A stretch of 64,000 bases of DNA from Anseongella ginsenosidimutans (GCF_008033235.1 NZ_CP042432.1:3658001-3722000); one strand, 5' to 3'; positions 40,073 through 49,627 are shown, counted from the stretch's first letter. The notes: generated by a model from the letters alone, not told the origin. Numbers and translations are program-made.

Positions 40073-41910
40073 CTTGAGTTTGACACGATTGGGACTTAAC
40101 TAACTGATACTCAGTAGTGGGTTCTCTGATTGGCTCTCTACAAATGAGGATTTATAGGTAATTAGCTAGCTGCGTTTGGGGAAGAATGGGCGGGAGTTGT
40201 TTCAATCCCAGTTTTTGCTGCAGAACGGCTTCTTTCCCCTGGGGCTTGGAACGAATGCAGACTTGCTCCTGATTGTGTTGCAGCAAACTCACTTGCATTC
40301 TTTCCAGGGTTTTGCGCAGCTCGTTTTCGGTGAGCTTCACCTGGGATTGGTTGATTTTCTGCAGAACATAATTCTGCAGGGTAAAGGCGATGTAGCAAAG
40401 ACAGATATGTCCCTGGATCCGTTTGTCGGTCCAGTGGAACATCGGACGGGTTTCCAGGTGGCTTTTAAAGGTCCGGAACGAATGTTCGATTTTGTAAAGC
40501 TGTTTGTATTGTTCCAACACGGCCGGGACGCTCAGGGTGGTATTGTTGGTGCTGATGGCCAGCAGCCCGTCGTATCTTTCTGATCGGGCGATTTTCTCCT
40601 GATCCAGCGCGTAGGACCCGCCGCCCTGCTTCTGCAGAAAGAAACGTCCTGCTTTTTTGTCGATCAGCGAAGGATGTTGCAGCAGTTTTTGGGCAGTCTG
40701 GAGCCGTTCTTCCCGATCGGATTTGTCTTTTGCGGCCCGCTTGGCCGACCAGGTGGCGATAATTTTTCGACCCTCATGAGAGATCATCTTATACCGGAGT
40801 TTGATTTCCTCGCCGGTGTGATCGGAGTACACCCATTCGTGCTGAAAGGCCGAATGATCGAGCAAGGCTGATTGCACGCTGCGGGGAAGTGCTTTTAACC
40901 GTTCTCCCACGATGAACTCAAAGCCGTTCTCGGTGGTCAGGTCAATATTCTTTCTCGAGAGCATGCCCCGGTCGGCCACCACGATGACCTTGTCGATCTG
41001 ATAATGCGCTTTCAGATCGCAAAGCGCTTGCCCGAAGGTGTGCCCTTCGAAGGTGTCTCCCTTAAAGATGCGATAACCGATCGGGTTCTTCTCTTTATCG
41101 ATCATCAGGCAGAACAGGATTTGTGTGCGGCCTATTTTTCCGTCCTTGCTGAACCCCTTTTGACGCAGCGCTCCTTCCTGCTCGACCTCGCTCTCAAAAT
41201 AAAGCGTGGTCACGTCGTAAAATACAACGTCCAGCCGCTGGCTGAACATGTCCCGTCCGGTCTGAAAGATCCGCTCCTGGATCAAACGCTCGTTCTCGGC
41301 CAGGCGATCCAGCGCCCTGTACAAATGATGCAGCGATACCGGATCAACCCCGGCGTACTCCTGCTGGTTCAACCAGTTGCTTCGTTTGCTCGAGGGTTCC
41401 TGCAGCCGCTCCAGCAGCATCAATAGCACGGCATTCCTCAGGTCGAACTCCAGCTTTTGTTTGCGGGCGATCCGCCGTAAAAGAATATCCAGCCCGTAGT
41501 GGGAAAACACCCGCTTATAAACCTGGGCAAATCCGTAATTGTAACGGGCAAGCTCTTCGATCTGACCGGTTAAAAGCGCTTTCACTTCACCTCCGCCCAG
41601 TTCGTAAAGCTGAATACCCATTCTGCGAAGCTGCCCCGGGGTATAATCTTCGGCTTTCCCCAACGAATACAGCACCCGGCTGGTCGGCTTGCCTTCGGCA
41701 TTCCGGTAGCTTTCCAGAATGCGTAAATAGGTGCCCGATGGTTTGCGCTCTACTTTCAAAAAAGCCATTACACAAAAATAAGCACCCTGCAATTGATTGT
41801 AAAGGGCCTCCGCTGACATCGGCTCTCTACACTTTTTTCCGACAAACCCCCAATACGTCTGTCATTGGCCGATTTATAGTGTTTTTTTGAAAGTGCGTGT
41901 CAAACTCAAG
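40073..41910 (-). mobile_element. IS1634-type insertion sequence, copy B, 1838 bp
   Basis: Same ends, length and transposase as copy A (26927-28764), but inverted. It sits inside the DUF4350-like gene with 149-bp direct repeats. The high identity of the copies points to recent transposition. Confidence 0.93.
40152..41768 (-). CDS. IS1634-family DDE transposase, copy B
   Basis: Same protein as at 27069-28685 over its full length, starting at the ATG at 41768; the open frame reaches 41819. All DDE motifs are present, so both copies are probably active. Confidence 0.93.
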   Translation of the reverse strand: MAFLKVERKPSGTYLRILESYRNAEGKPTSRVLYSLGKAEDYTPGQLRRMGIQLYELGGGEVKALLTGQIEELARYNYGFAQVYKRVFSHYGLDILLRRIARKQKLEFDLRNAVLLMLLERLQEPSSKRSNWLNQQEYAGVDPVSLHHLYRALDRLAENERLIQERIFQTGRDMFSQRLDVVFYDVTTLYFESEVEQEGALRQKGFSKDGKIGRTQILFCLMIDKEKNPIGYRIFKGDTFEGHTFGQALCDLKAHYQIDKVIVVADRGMLSRKNIDLTTENGFEFIVGERLKALPRSVQSALLDHSAFQHEWVYSDHTGEEIKLRYKMISHEGRKIIATWSAKRAAKDKSDREERLQTAQKLLQHPSLIDKKAGRFFLQKQGGGSYALDQEKIARSERYDGLLAISTNNTTLSVPAVLEQYKQLYKIEHSFRTFKSHLETRPMFHWTDKRIQGHICLCYIAFTLQNYVLQKINQSQVKLTENELRKTLERMQVSLLQHNQEQVCIRSKPQGKEAVLQQKLGLKQLPPILPQTQLANYL

Positions 41911-42059
41911 AAGAGATCGACAGTATTATGTGTTGGGGAGGGACGGGGTTTATTGTTCCGCCAAATGCCTACGTTATTTCCCTATTGGGGGAGGATTACA
42001 GCATATATCTTCCAAGCGATGTTTCGCAAATAAAAAGGCCTTTGGCGGACACCATACCC
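41911..42059. repeat. 149-bp direct repeat, right copy
   Basis: Repeats 39924-40072. It resumes the broken gene in frame at 42060. Confidence 0.93.
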
Positions 42060-42396
42060 TATATTTCAGGTAGAGGATTAGTAAACGGCGCATATCTGGA
42101 ATTTGGCAAAGGCAGAGTCGTTATATTTGGAGATGGGGCGCCTTTCTCGGCACAGCTGCAGGGAATCAAAAGCAAGAAAAGGGGCATGAATCATCCAGGA
42201 GCCCCACAGAATGCGCAATTTCTGCTCAATATCATACACTGGTTAGACAGAAAATTATAAATTGCAGTAACTCTGCTGAAAGGAGAAGCAGCTGACGAAT
42301 CTCTTGCTCGCGGTCAAAGAAGTGTATCCTTAGTGTGTTCCCCTTAAAGTAACTTGAGGATGGCTTTTAGGCGCATTGACCGCATACCCTCGCAAG

Positions 42397-43191
42397 CTAT
42401 AAATTTCGTTTGTTACTTTCCATCGCAATGAACGCTGGCAAATAATTGGGAGTACACCCTCTTGATACCATTTCATCTTTATAAAGACCTGTTTTCTCGC
42501 CAAGAGCGACACACCGGTTTCGATACTTCTTTTCATAAACTCCAATCCAGCCTGCAGTAAAATTCATGGCCCATTGAACTTCAGGCTCTTCCATGGCAAT
42601 CCCGGTCTCCATTGCTGAAAGTAAGTCGGGCGTATTTTCGGGGGGCGTCTGGCCTGTCCATCTTAATCTTGCCTGATAGTACCAATAAGTGCGCCTTTGA
42701 AGGGAAGAAGGACTATTTTTCCAAGATTGAATTAATGTAATTGTCTTTTTGTCCTTAGTAAGCTGATTGGCCATTAGCCAGTCAATTAGCTGGTTTCGCT
42801 CACCAAATGGATGAGTTTGCATGTCTTTATCAAGCTTATCAATCAAATCCTGGGAAAGAGCCTTGCTGTCCATAATCAAGATGGCCAATTGCCTGGGCAA
42901 AAACCTCCCGGTTGACCATAGTTCCAAAGCCAGTTCATGGTCTTTCTTGATATCTTTAGCGATTTTCCGTAAGTCCCCTAACTTAGTTTTAGTATTGATT
43001 TGAGCCAAGATGCTTTCAGCTTTTGAAGAGAGTTTCATATCAAGTTTTATTGACTTTGGTAGCGGTTTGGTTTTCATTATTTTTTTAAGTTTCGCTGCTT
43101 TAAGCCGCTTGTATTGTCTTAAATATTTTTTGTCGTTTTCGTTGTCATACATCAACTGAATCTCGAAGTGCGAAACCAATATACGAAACAT
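42397..43191 (-). CDS. DNA alkylation repair family (AlkD-like) protein, second paralog
   Basis: 264 aa. Segments KLGDLRKIAKDIKKDHELALELW, LPRQLAILIMDSKAL and EPEVQWAMNFTAGWIG...YKD..VSRGCTPNY match the same blocks in the gene at 14716-15387, so the two are paralogs. This one has a basic N-terminal extension of about 45 residues. The best start may be an internal Met (residue 14). Confidence 0.85.
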   Translation of the reverse strand: MFRILVSHFEIQLMYDNENDKKYLRQYKRLKAAKLKKIMKTKPLPKSIKLDMKLSSKAESILAQINTKTKLGDLRKIAKDIKKDHELALELWSTGRFLPRQLAILIMDSKALSQDLIDKLDKDMQTHPFGERNQLIDWLMANQLTKDKKTITLIQSWKNSPSSLQRRTYWYYQARLRWTGQTPPENTPDLLSAMETGIAMEEPEVQWAMNFTAGWIGVYEKKYRNRCVALGEKTGLYKDEMVSRGCTPNYLPAFIAMESNKRNL

Positions 43192-43396
43192 CTTCTAAGA
43201 AAGATTTTGTCAGAAAAAAGAGGTCAAAACCTATTGTTAGCCTTAAATGAAACAGTATTTACGGTGGATATCAAACTGGCACCCAAAAAAGAGCGATAAA
43301 GATGACAGGCCTTAGCTGTTAACTATAGTACTATTCACAAAAATCATTTAGTAAGCCTTCCTCAACGACTCAAAAGTAGAATTTCCTTAAAAGCCG

Positions 43397-43903
43397 CTAC
43401 AAATTCAGCTCACCGTCCCGGCCGAGGCTCATTTTCGATCCGGAAACGGCGTTTGCCGCCATTTTTAAGAGAGTTATAAGTTTATTGGACTTGTTGTCCC
43501 AATAATGCGCTTCCTGCGGAACAACTTTAAGAATCCTGATCCGGGGATCGTCTTTTCCTTTTTCGAACCAGCTCTCCATCATTTTATTCCAATACTTGTC
43601 AACACGTTCTCCATCCCGGGATATTTCAGCTATTCCATTGACGCTTAAAAAATTATAATCGCCGACATGAGAGAACAGAACGCTTATTTTACTGTTCCGC
43701 TCCAGGTTGGTATAGGTTTCACTCTCGGTAGAAAACAGGTACCAGATATTTCCCTGCTCGTCAACTTCCTGCCGGCTCATGGGAACGGCGTGCGGGTAAA
43801 CACTTTCAGGAACAAAAGTACATAGGATTCCAATGTCGATTTTGTCCACAAGTTCCTTTAGTTTCTTGGTGGCTTCCCTGTTATGCAAGTTTTCAGTGCC
43901 CAT
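43397..43903 (-). CDS. Pyridoxamine 5'-phosphate oxidase-fold general stress protein
   Basis: 168 aa split-barrel protein: LVDKIDIGILCTF, HAVPMSRQEVDEQGNIWYLF and KISVLFSH.GDYNFLSVNG are the typical strands of the GSP26-type group, which binds flavins. The C-terminal KMSLGRDGELNL is also typical. Likely a stress-induced flavoprotein; no enzyme activity can be assigned. Confidence 0.88.
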   Translation of the reverse strand: MGTENLHNREATKKLKELVDKIDIGILCTFVPESVYPHAVPMSRQEVDEQGNIWYLFSTESETYTNLERNSKISVLFSHVGDYNFLSVNGIAEISRDGERVDKYWNKMMESWFEKGKDDPRIRILKVVPQEAHYWDNKSNKLITLLKMAANAVSGSKMSLGRDGELNL

Positions 43904-44117
43904 AATGCAACATGATTAATGATTTCAAAAGCACTGCAATAAGTTTACCGGCTATTACAATTACCCGGGCGCACGCAAAAGGAATGACTTGAATGCCCAG
44001 CTGCTTTTCCTGTAGGATATTTTTAGCGTCTTTTGAGTGCGCGCCGAAAGCCACTTTTGTAGCATCAACTCCACAGCCGTTGAAAATGTTCTCTTTCTGG
44101 TCCGTGCAAACCGCCAC
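43893..44117 (-). CDS. Doubtful small ORF
   Basis: 74 aa, overlapping the previous gene's start by 11 bases. One weak hydrophobic stretch (VIVIAGKLIAVLL). No family recognised and codon use is not convincing. It may be noise in a 235-bp spacer. Confidence 0.2.
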   Translation of the reverse strand: MAVCTDQKENIFNGCGVDATKVAFGAHSKDAKNILQEKQLGIQVIPFACARVIVIAGKLIAVLLKSLIMLHYGH

Positions 44118-44138
44118 CTTTCAATGCAATAAACAATA

Positions 44139-44582
44139 TTAGACTGTAAAATAGTCTAGCGGATAAAATACATTCCCGAATTGTTCTCCGATGTGTTTTG
44201 CATGCTCCGGCGTTTGGCTTACCCGCTCGAACATTTCATCAAAGCCAGACGGATAAACCGTGCAAATAAGTACTGCAGGCTTATCTGAGATATTTTTAAA
44301 AGCATGAACTCCACCGTTTTTCGGTACACGGATTAAATCGCCCATCTTTGCGGTTTGTGTACCATCTTCCGTATAGAAGTCAACGCTGCCCTCAGCTACA
44401 TAAAACAATTCTTCTGTATTTATATGCGCATGAGGAGGCGGACCGGCGCCCGGAGGAACATTCATCTCAATAATGGCATACCTACCCTCAGTTTCTTTTC
44501 CCGAGATAATGATCCGGTAATGCCCGTTAGCAATATTGAGTAATGTGCCCTCTTTTCTGCTTTTTACTTTTGCCTTATACAT
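44139..44582 (-). CDS. Cupin-2 domain protein
   Basis: 147 aa. Cupin motif 1 is PPHAHINTEELFYVAEGSVDF and motif 2 is GDLIRVPKNGGVHAFKN, carrying the His and Glu ligands of the metal site. Single-domain cupins bind sugars, small acids or act as sensors; the ligand here is unknown. Confidence 0.92.
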   Translation of the reverse strand: MYKAKVKSRKEGTLLNIANGHYRIIISGKETEGRYAIIEMNVPPGAGPPPHAHINTEELFYVAEGSVDFYTEDGTQTAKMGDLIRVPKNGGVHAFKNISDKPAVLICTVYPSGFDEMFERVSQTPEHAKHIGEQFGNVFYPLDYFTV

Positions 44583-44696
44583 AATCTGTACGCTTTGTCT
44601 TCTTTAATCATTGCATATTCGGTTGCAACGAACTATCTTGTTTCAAGCAAGTACTGTGCATGAATATAAATCTGATAAAGATAACATTGAATGATA

Positions 44697-46271
44697 TCAC
44701 TCCGCTTCAAATATTTCCGAATACTTTTCTTCAATACGCGTTACCTCATCGGGAGTAAGAGCCCCGAATTCCTTGCTTTTGGCCCGTTCGGACAGCTTGC
44801 CGCGCCCTTGCTCCAAAAAACGAATTAACAGCGCTACCGTCTTATCCGGCATTTCAAAATAATTGTCCAGGTAATCCTTCAGCCGGTCGTATTTTTCCAG
44901 ATAATCTACTTCGTCAGGGATAGTTTGTTCTATTGTCTGTTGGACACAGCTATATAGAAACTCAGCTTGCTTAGTTGCATCGAAGTAACGATACAGATCT
45001 ATGGTTTCATTCAGCACCTCTACATTATTACTTTCGTCAAGTTTCCAGTCGATAAGATTTAGACGAGGCATCGAAAATTCTTCCAGTATTTTCCGGTATT
45101 CATCAAGTCGTTCCAAAATAATAGCCGACACAGGGAAGATCATTTCCTTAGCAACATATTCTTTTCTTAATAGCACATGGTGAATCAAATAGCGGTGTAT
45201 CCTCCCATTTCCATCTACAAAAGGGTGGATAAAGACAAATCCAAAAGCTATCATGGCTGCGGCCAACACCGCATCAAAGTCATGCTCAACTTCCAGTTTC
45301 TGACCTGTTTCTATCAACCCATCTATCAACAATTCCAAATCTTTCCACCTTGCGGAGATATGATCTGGTATGGGTGTACCATAACGTCGGTCATGTTCAC
45401 CAATGAACCCTTCTTGTTGCCGAAATCCCATTTTGGTAAACCTTGGATTGGCTATTACGATTTGCTGCAATCGTATCAATTCTGCTTTTGCGATAGGCCT
45501 TTGCCCAGCCTGCCCTATGGCACGTCCCCAACGTTGTGCCCGATTTTGAGGAGGCCTTTCGCCCTCTATGGCATAAGATGCTTTTGAATCTTTCAATAAT
45601 AAAAAAGCAGCAGTTCTGGCCATTACATCGGGATGGATACCGCCTATCATGTCTTTTATCTCTTTTGACAAACCAAGCGCTATATATTGATCCAATAGGT
45701 CAGTTTTTCTTATCATGGGACAGAATTCCCTTGCTCCCGGTAGATTATTTCGTATGCGTTGTCTTTTGGATTTTTCAACCGAACTTGTAGATCCGTATTG
45801 AATACTGGTATCAACCAGGTCGATATAATTTCCCGCGGTCATATCAGGTAGATTCAATCGTGCATCCATAAGCCATTCGTACAAGAACCATATTTTTCTG
45901 CGGTATTGTCCGGTCGGTTCCTCAACAATCAATCGGGCCAGTTCCGCTGCGTCCAGTTTTTCAAACAATTTCTTAAGCAGACACAGTTCTATACCCTCAT
46001 ATTTGAGTGCGAAGGTAAGATGTCCTATCAACGTATCATCCGGCCTATACCTGGGTGTAAATACCCTCCATTCGGTAGTTTTATAATGCTTATGTTTATG
46101 GCTTATAATTGATAGCATATCCGGTACCGGAACTCGCAAATCATACGCATACAGTATTCCTGCATATCCCACCAAATATCCCTCTTCCGGTGTTATCCGT
46201 TCCTGAAAAACAGTTACAAGCGATGAAAAGCATATATTTTTCATATCAACTCCTGAATTTTTATTTGCCAA
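44697..46271 (-). CDS. Fic-family protein, AMP-transferase type with inhibitory motif
   Basis: 524 aa. The active-site loop HPFVDGNGRIHR is at about residues 345-356 and is complete. An inhibitory helix motif SYAIEG, fitting (S/T)xxxE(G/N), occurs at about residue 230, so it is a class II autoinhibited Fic. A DUF4172-like or winged N-terminal part precedes it. These enzymes transfer AMP to Ser, Thr or Tyr of target proteins. The target is unknown. It lies next to the suspected edge of the conjugative element. Confidence 0.92.
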   Translation of the reverse strand: MANKNSGVDMKNICFSSLVTVFQERITPEEGYLVGYAGILYAYDLRVPVPDMLSIISHKHKHYKTTEWRVFTPRYRPDDTLIGHLTFALKYEGIELCLLKKLFEKLDAAELARLIVEEPTGQYRRKIWFLYEWLMDARLNLPDMTAGNYIDLVDTSIQYGSTSSVEKSKRQRIRNNLPGAREFCPMIRKTDLLDQYIALGLSKEIKDMIGGIHPDVMARTAAFLLLKDSKASYAIEGERPPQNRAQRWGRAIGQAGQRPIAKAELIRLQQIVIANPRFTKMGFRQQEGFIGEHDRRYGTPIPDHISARWKDLELLIDGLIETGQKLEVEHDFDAVLAAAMIAFGFVFIHPFVDGNGRIHRYLIHHVLLRKEYVAKEMIFPVSAIILERLDEYRKILEEFSMPRLNLIDWKLDESNNVEVLNETIDLYRYFDATKQAEFLYSCVQQTIEQTIPDEVDYLEKYDRLKDYLDNYFEMPDKTVALLIRFLEQGRGKLSERAKSKEFGALTPDEVTRIEEKYSEIFEAE

Positions 46272-46325
46272 AGTTATGAAAACTGATTAAAATATGTGAA
46301 AAATGATTTCAAATCAGCCAACCAC

Positions 46326-46457
46326 ATGAAATACACATACGAAACCACAGTGTTCGAATATATCCTGCTGGCACTTAAAGAAAAAGGAACGCTCTTTTTG
46401 GAGCGGCCCAACGATGTTTTAGATGCTCCCCCATCAGGTCGGGGGTGGCGGGATTAG
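46326..46457 (+). other. Short ORF (43 codons), possible truncated gene start at the element edge
   Basis: From the ATG at 46326 the first 32 codons look protein-like (MKYTYETTVFEYI, KEKGTLFLERPNDVL), then composition changes to a GC-rich tail. It may be the 5' end of a host gene cut by insertion of the element. It could also be a real small protein. Confidence 0.35.
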
Positions 46458-46831
46458 CTGCGCAAGCCGCCGGCTGGTCGCCGGCTCTTCTTGCTTCGCT
46501 GATCCCGGTTTGGGGGGGTGACTAAATGAATAAAAGCCCGGCCACGCCTGCGGCGCGTCCTGTTTTTGCGCCTTTCGCGCCTGCTCGAGCAAGCTCGGCA
46601 GCCGCTCCAAACGCAAAAAACCCCGGTTTTCGCCGGGGCTTCTTTTCATTTGTCGTCCCTAAGTTACAAACTTCGAACTATTTCTTGTCTGATTTGCGTC
46701 TAATCGCGGATTTGGAGCTATAAAAATCTATTCGCCCTATTTGAGTGCGTTTATCGTTTATATGTAACATAAATTTTTGCGCTACACGATACTTGTTCTA
46801 CTGCCGCAATTCTGGGTGAAGCAGGGAAGGA
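46458..46831. other. GC-rich non-coding junction with terminator
   Basis: Non-coding, with no convincing gene. It contains a GC-rich stretch (46440-46640) unlike its neighbours and the terminator at 46615-46644. Nothing else was seen in 46650-46831. Confidence 0.5.
46615..46644 (-). terminator. Rho-independent terminator for the helicase-nuclease operon
   Basis: Stem CCCCGG (46621-46626) and CCGGGG (46633-46638). On the minus strand it is followed by six T (46620-46615). It lies 190 bases after the helicase stop. Confidence 0.75.
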
Positions 46832-47863
46832 CTATCTTTTAAAACATTTCAGTAGGCTCTCATCGACAAAATACAGGTGGTTTCCTGCCCTTGAGCAAGC
46901 CACATACAGTTTGTTTTTAGTTCTTGGGGAAAGTTCGTGTAATTTATTGGAACTGTATTTTTTAAATGTGCCTTTGTTAAGCACGACACATATATCAACA
47001 AAGGCATCTTCCCCCTTGCATTCGCCCCAGTTTCTTGAATGGCAGGCATATTTATAATGCTCTTGATAGAAGATTTTGACTATCTCACTATTATGAAAAA
47101 TCGTTGCTGCCGTGGACGTGTCACTGATGACCTCAACTGTTGAAGGTTCCGTCTTGTGGGAATGGATTTCTATTTTTAGTTTCTCCCTGATAAAATCACA
47201 AACCGTCGGGCTACACCGGAAAGTTTTGCTCAATGATTGTGCGTCCGGAACAAGCCCCATCTTTTTAAATTCCGCCTGATACCGATCATAGTCATCATGT
47301 AAGGTAGCGTTTGTATTACTATCCCGGCTTGTATCAAAGGTGTGCTGAAAGAAATCTCCGACGAAAAGCATTGTAAGATTGGCCTTACTGATGCTTTTAA
47401 GGAAATCGAAATCATGGCCACCAAAGTCTTGTACTTCGTCTATGTAGAGACAATCGTAATATTTTTCCAAGCGGGCATTTACCTCGTCCAAAATATTCTC
47501 TACTTCCAGTAATTTCGATAATCTGTTGTGGTAAAGGCGCTGGCCTTTAGATAGGTAATAATTTTTATTGTCCCGTCGAAATGTTCTTGTGTATTGAGGT
47601 GGTATATCCCAATGTAACCCCTTCGACTTCACTTTGTGGGATAGCAAAGGCCTGTAGCAAAAATTGTGGAGAAACGTAAAATAGGATACCACCTTTATAT
47701 TTTTCGGCATATAGCCGAATTTCTCCTGGATGCGTTTTTCCAAGTTCCTTATATTGTTAATTGTATAGGTTATTATAAGAGCCCGGTGGTTAAGGTCCAG
47801 CTCGCTGATAATAAGAAAGGTTTTCCCTGACCCAGCAACCGAAAAAATTATTCTTTTATCCAC
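46832..47863 (-). CDS. Compact UvrD-like SF1 helicase (Gabija GajB-like)
   Basis: 343 aa, short for the family. Walker A VAGSGKTF is at residues 8-15, motif II CLYIDEVQDF near residue 140, a QSLSKTFRCSP motif IV region near 215, and a C-terminal KLYVACSRAG (motif VI). Its start overlaps the OLD-nuclease stop by 16 bases. In Gabija the GajB helicase pairs with the GajA OLD nuclease in the same order. Defence function is inferred from pairing and family. Confidence 0.85.
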   Translation of the reverse strand: MDKRIIFSVAGSGKTFLIISELDLNHRALIITYTINNIRNLEKRIQEKFGYMPKNIKVVSYFTFLHNFCYRPLLSHKVKSKGLHWDIPPQYTRTFRRDNKNYYLSKGQRLYHNRLSKLLEVENILDEVNARLEKYYDCLYIDEVQDFGGHDFDFLKSISKANLTMLFVGDFFQHTFDTSRDSNTNATLHDDYDRYQAEFKKMGLVPDAQSLSKTFRCSPTVCDFIREKLKIEIHSHKTEPSTVEVISDTSTAATIFHNSEIVKIFYQEHYKYACHSRNWGECKGEDAFVDICVVLNKGTFKKYSSNKLHELSPRTKNKLYVACSRAGNHLYFVDESLLKCFKR

Positions 47864-49407
47864 GTAAAAGCGTTTCGTATGTAATCCGGTGTCGCTATCT
47901 GTTCTGCCCTGGTATTTAGCAATTCAAATGCGCAGTCTGCTTTGTTTTTAAGCATATAGTCCTGTACCGACAGAGATCTACGTTTTTGAACGAATATTTG
48001 GTCGCAGATTGTTTGATTGTCCTGATAAACCGATACTTCAAAAGTGTATCTGTCATTGCAATTCTCGTAAAAAACATTGATCAAATCATCGGTATATTCT
48101 GAATACCTTTCGAGGCAGTTACTTTGGAAGTCGTGGTCATTGTCTCTTATGACGGCTGTCTTGATTTTAAGTAACCTCGCTATGTCCAAATATCTTTTAA
48201 AGCTGGTCCCATCAACCGAAATAATATGTACACCGTCCTCATAAGGTTTCTTACTGGTGACATTGATATATAGCGCTTCCATGAGTATGAACTCTGCGTC
48301 ACCTTCAACCAGGATAACCTTTTGGGAAAGGATAAACTCCAGTATATTGTGATCAGGTGCTTTCATGAAGAACTTGGCGGTATCTTCCGGTAATGCATTC
48401 AGCCCTATAGAACGAGTATCATTACTATTTAGCAGAATGGCTTTCCTTAAATCCAATCTGCTACATATCAGGCTGCTATGTGTAGCAATGAATAATTGTT
48501 TGCTTTCCGATTCATCAATCTTCGCAATCAATTTTTTCATATTGACATGGCTCAGATGGTTTTCAGGCTCCTCCAATAAAACTGCATCCAAGCTGCCTGC
48601 TTTGTTTTTCAATGCAAAAGCGGTCTTGATAAAGCATTGATTACCTTTTCCTTTGCGATCTATATCAATACCGCCTTCCGTTATCGTTAAGTCCGTTTCA
48701 AGATTTGCTTTCGTACTCGTACGTATCGAAAACTGATAAGTAGATTGTTTGTCATTCATTTCCTTTAGAACAGTGTTTTTGAAATTCTCTTTGTGCTTCC
48801 TGTATTCATTGTGATGCTTGTACTTCTCGGTCTCTTCTACGGAGGAATTATAAAGCGCTTTTATATAAGACCGTGTGGCATATTCATTATTTATTTGGGT
48901 ATTATCGAGAAGGATATGGCTTAGGTATTTTCTAAACCCCGAATAGTTTTCACCGGAGAATGTTTTGAATGATATAGAATAAAACTCAAACGGAAATATG
49001 GTATTGTTTTGAGCTAAAATGTCTTTAATGTGCTTGCTGTAATCCTCCAATGGAGAACAGACCAATCGTAATCCATCATAGGAGGCCCCCTCGGAATTGA
49101 CCTTTCCATTCAGATCTTCGTTACTTTGGTCGGTCAAATACAGTTCAATATATAGAACGGGTAGGTCTGCATAGCCCCTTCTCCCAGATAAAAAATTATC
49201 GATGGCCGCGACGTTGAACAGGCTATCCAGCCCCAACGTTTCGACTTTGCTCCGGCTGCCACTCAAAACAAGATCAATAGCCGTCAGAATGCTGCTCTTG
49301 CCAGCTTCGTTGTCTCCAATGAGGACATTCAGTTGTGGATTAAACTGAGTTTCAAAGGCCTCAAACCTTTTAAAATTCTGGAGTTTAATCTTTGTGATTA
49401 ATTTCAT
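47848..49407 (-). CDS. OLD-family ATPase-TOPRIM nuclease (class 2, Gabija GajA-like)
   Basis: 519 aa from the ATG at 49407 (MKLITKIKLQNFKRFE); the frame is open to 49446. An ABC-type ATPase: Walker A IGDNEAGKSS near residue 35, and Walker B VLLEEPENHLS near 277. It is followed by a TOPRIM nuclease: VEGDAE near 366, DGTSFKRYL near 398 and RDNDHD near 423. Class 2 OLD proteins are next to a UvrD-like helicase, as here. The likely role is DNA cleavage in anti-phage defence. Confidence 0.9.
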   Translation of the reverse strand: MKLITKIKLQNFKRFEAFETQFNPQLNVLIGDNEAGKSSILTAIDLVLSGSRSKVETLGLDSLFNVAAIDNFLSGRRGYADLPVLYIELYLTDQSNEDLNGKVNSEGASYDGLRLVCSPLEDYSKHIKDILAQNNTIFPFEFYSISFKTFSGENYSGFRKYLSHILLDNTQINNEYATRSYIKALYNSSVEETEKYKHHNEYRKHKENFKNTVLKEMNDKQSTYQFSIRTSTKANLETDLTITEGGIDIDRKGKGNQCFIKTAFALKNKAGSLDAVLLEEPENHLSHVNMKKLIAKIDESESKQLFIATHSSLICSRLDLRKAILLNSNDTRSIGLNALPEDTAKFFMKAPDHNILEFILSQKVILVEGDAEFILMEALYINVTSKKPYEDGVHIISVDGTSFKRYLDIARLLKIKTAVIRDNDHDFQSNCLERYSEYTDDLINVFYENCNDRYTFEVSVYQDNQTICDQIFVQKRRSLSVQDYMLKNKADCAFELLNTRAEQIATPDYIRNAFTWIKE

Positions 49408-49432
49408 AATCGTTATAGATATCACCCAAGGA

Positions 49433-49627
49433 TCAGGTTTGGTCAAAATGACGGAACATAATCCTCATCACCTGCCCGCCCTTTGCTATAGCAGTCACTC
49501 TCACGTTTTCAATCCGTGTAAAAAAGGCTTGCAATAGTTTGCGACCATTTATTAAAAAGAGCCCGCAACTATCACATAAGAAGACTAGCTCGGTTGATAC
49601 TATTAAGCTATATCCTTTCAGGGGCAT
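49433..49627 (-). CDS. Possible small protein upstream of the OLD nuclease
   Basis: 64 aa, ending 26 bases before the nuclease start, on the same strand. It is somewhat hydrophobic at the N-terminus and has a TRIENVRVTAIAKGG segment. No family recognised. It could be spurious. Confidence 0.35.
   Translation of the reverse strand: MPLKGYSLIVSTELVFLCDSCGLFLINGRKLLQAFFTRIENVRVTAIAKGGQVMRIMFRHFDQT

Larger units (their letters stand above)
39350..42260 (+). pseudogene. DUF4350-like (ThuA/GATase-fold) protein split by IS1634-type copy B
   Basis: 5' part 39350-40072 and 3' part 42060-42260; removing the IS and one 149-bp repeat gives a continuous 307-aa frame. It has a signal peptide, a core of FDEAHNNA, VSSKEKVSF and LSNWVADGGSLFLVTDH, and an end with [11 protein letters not shown]. 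The fold is like glutamine amidotransferases without a catalytic Cys motif, as in DUF4350. Family assignment is moderate; the disruption is certain. Confidence 0.85.

Noticed and set aside
44697-46271. Fic protein as a toxin-antitoxin system
   Set aside because: No small antitoxin-like gene lies beside it. The inhibitory motif is inside the same protein.
46434-46723. Short ORFs in the GC-rich junction
   Set aside because: High-GC DNA rarely has stops. The translations are Pro/Ala/Arg-rich without pattern, and a terminator lies in them.
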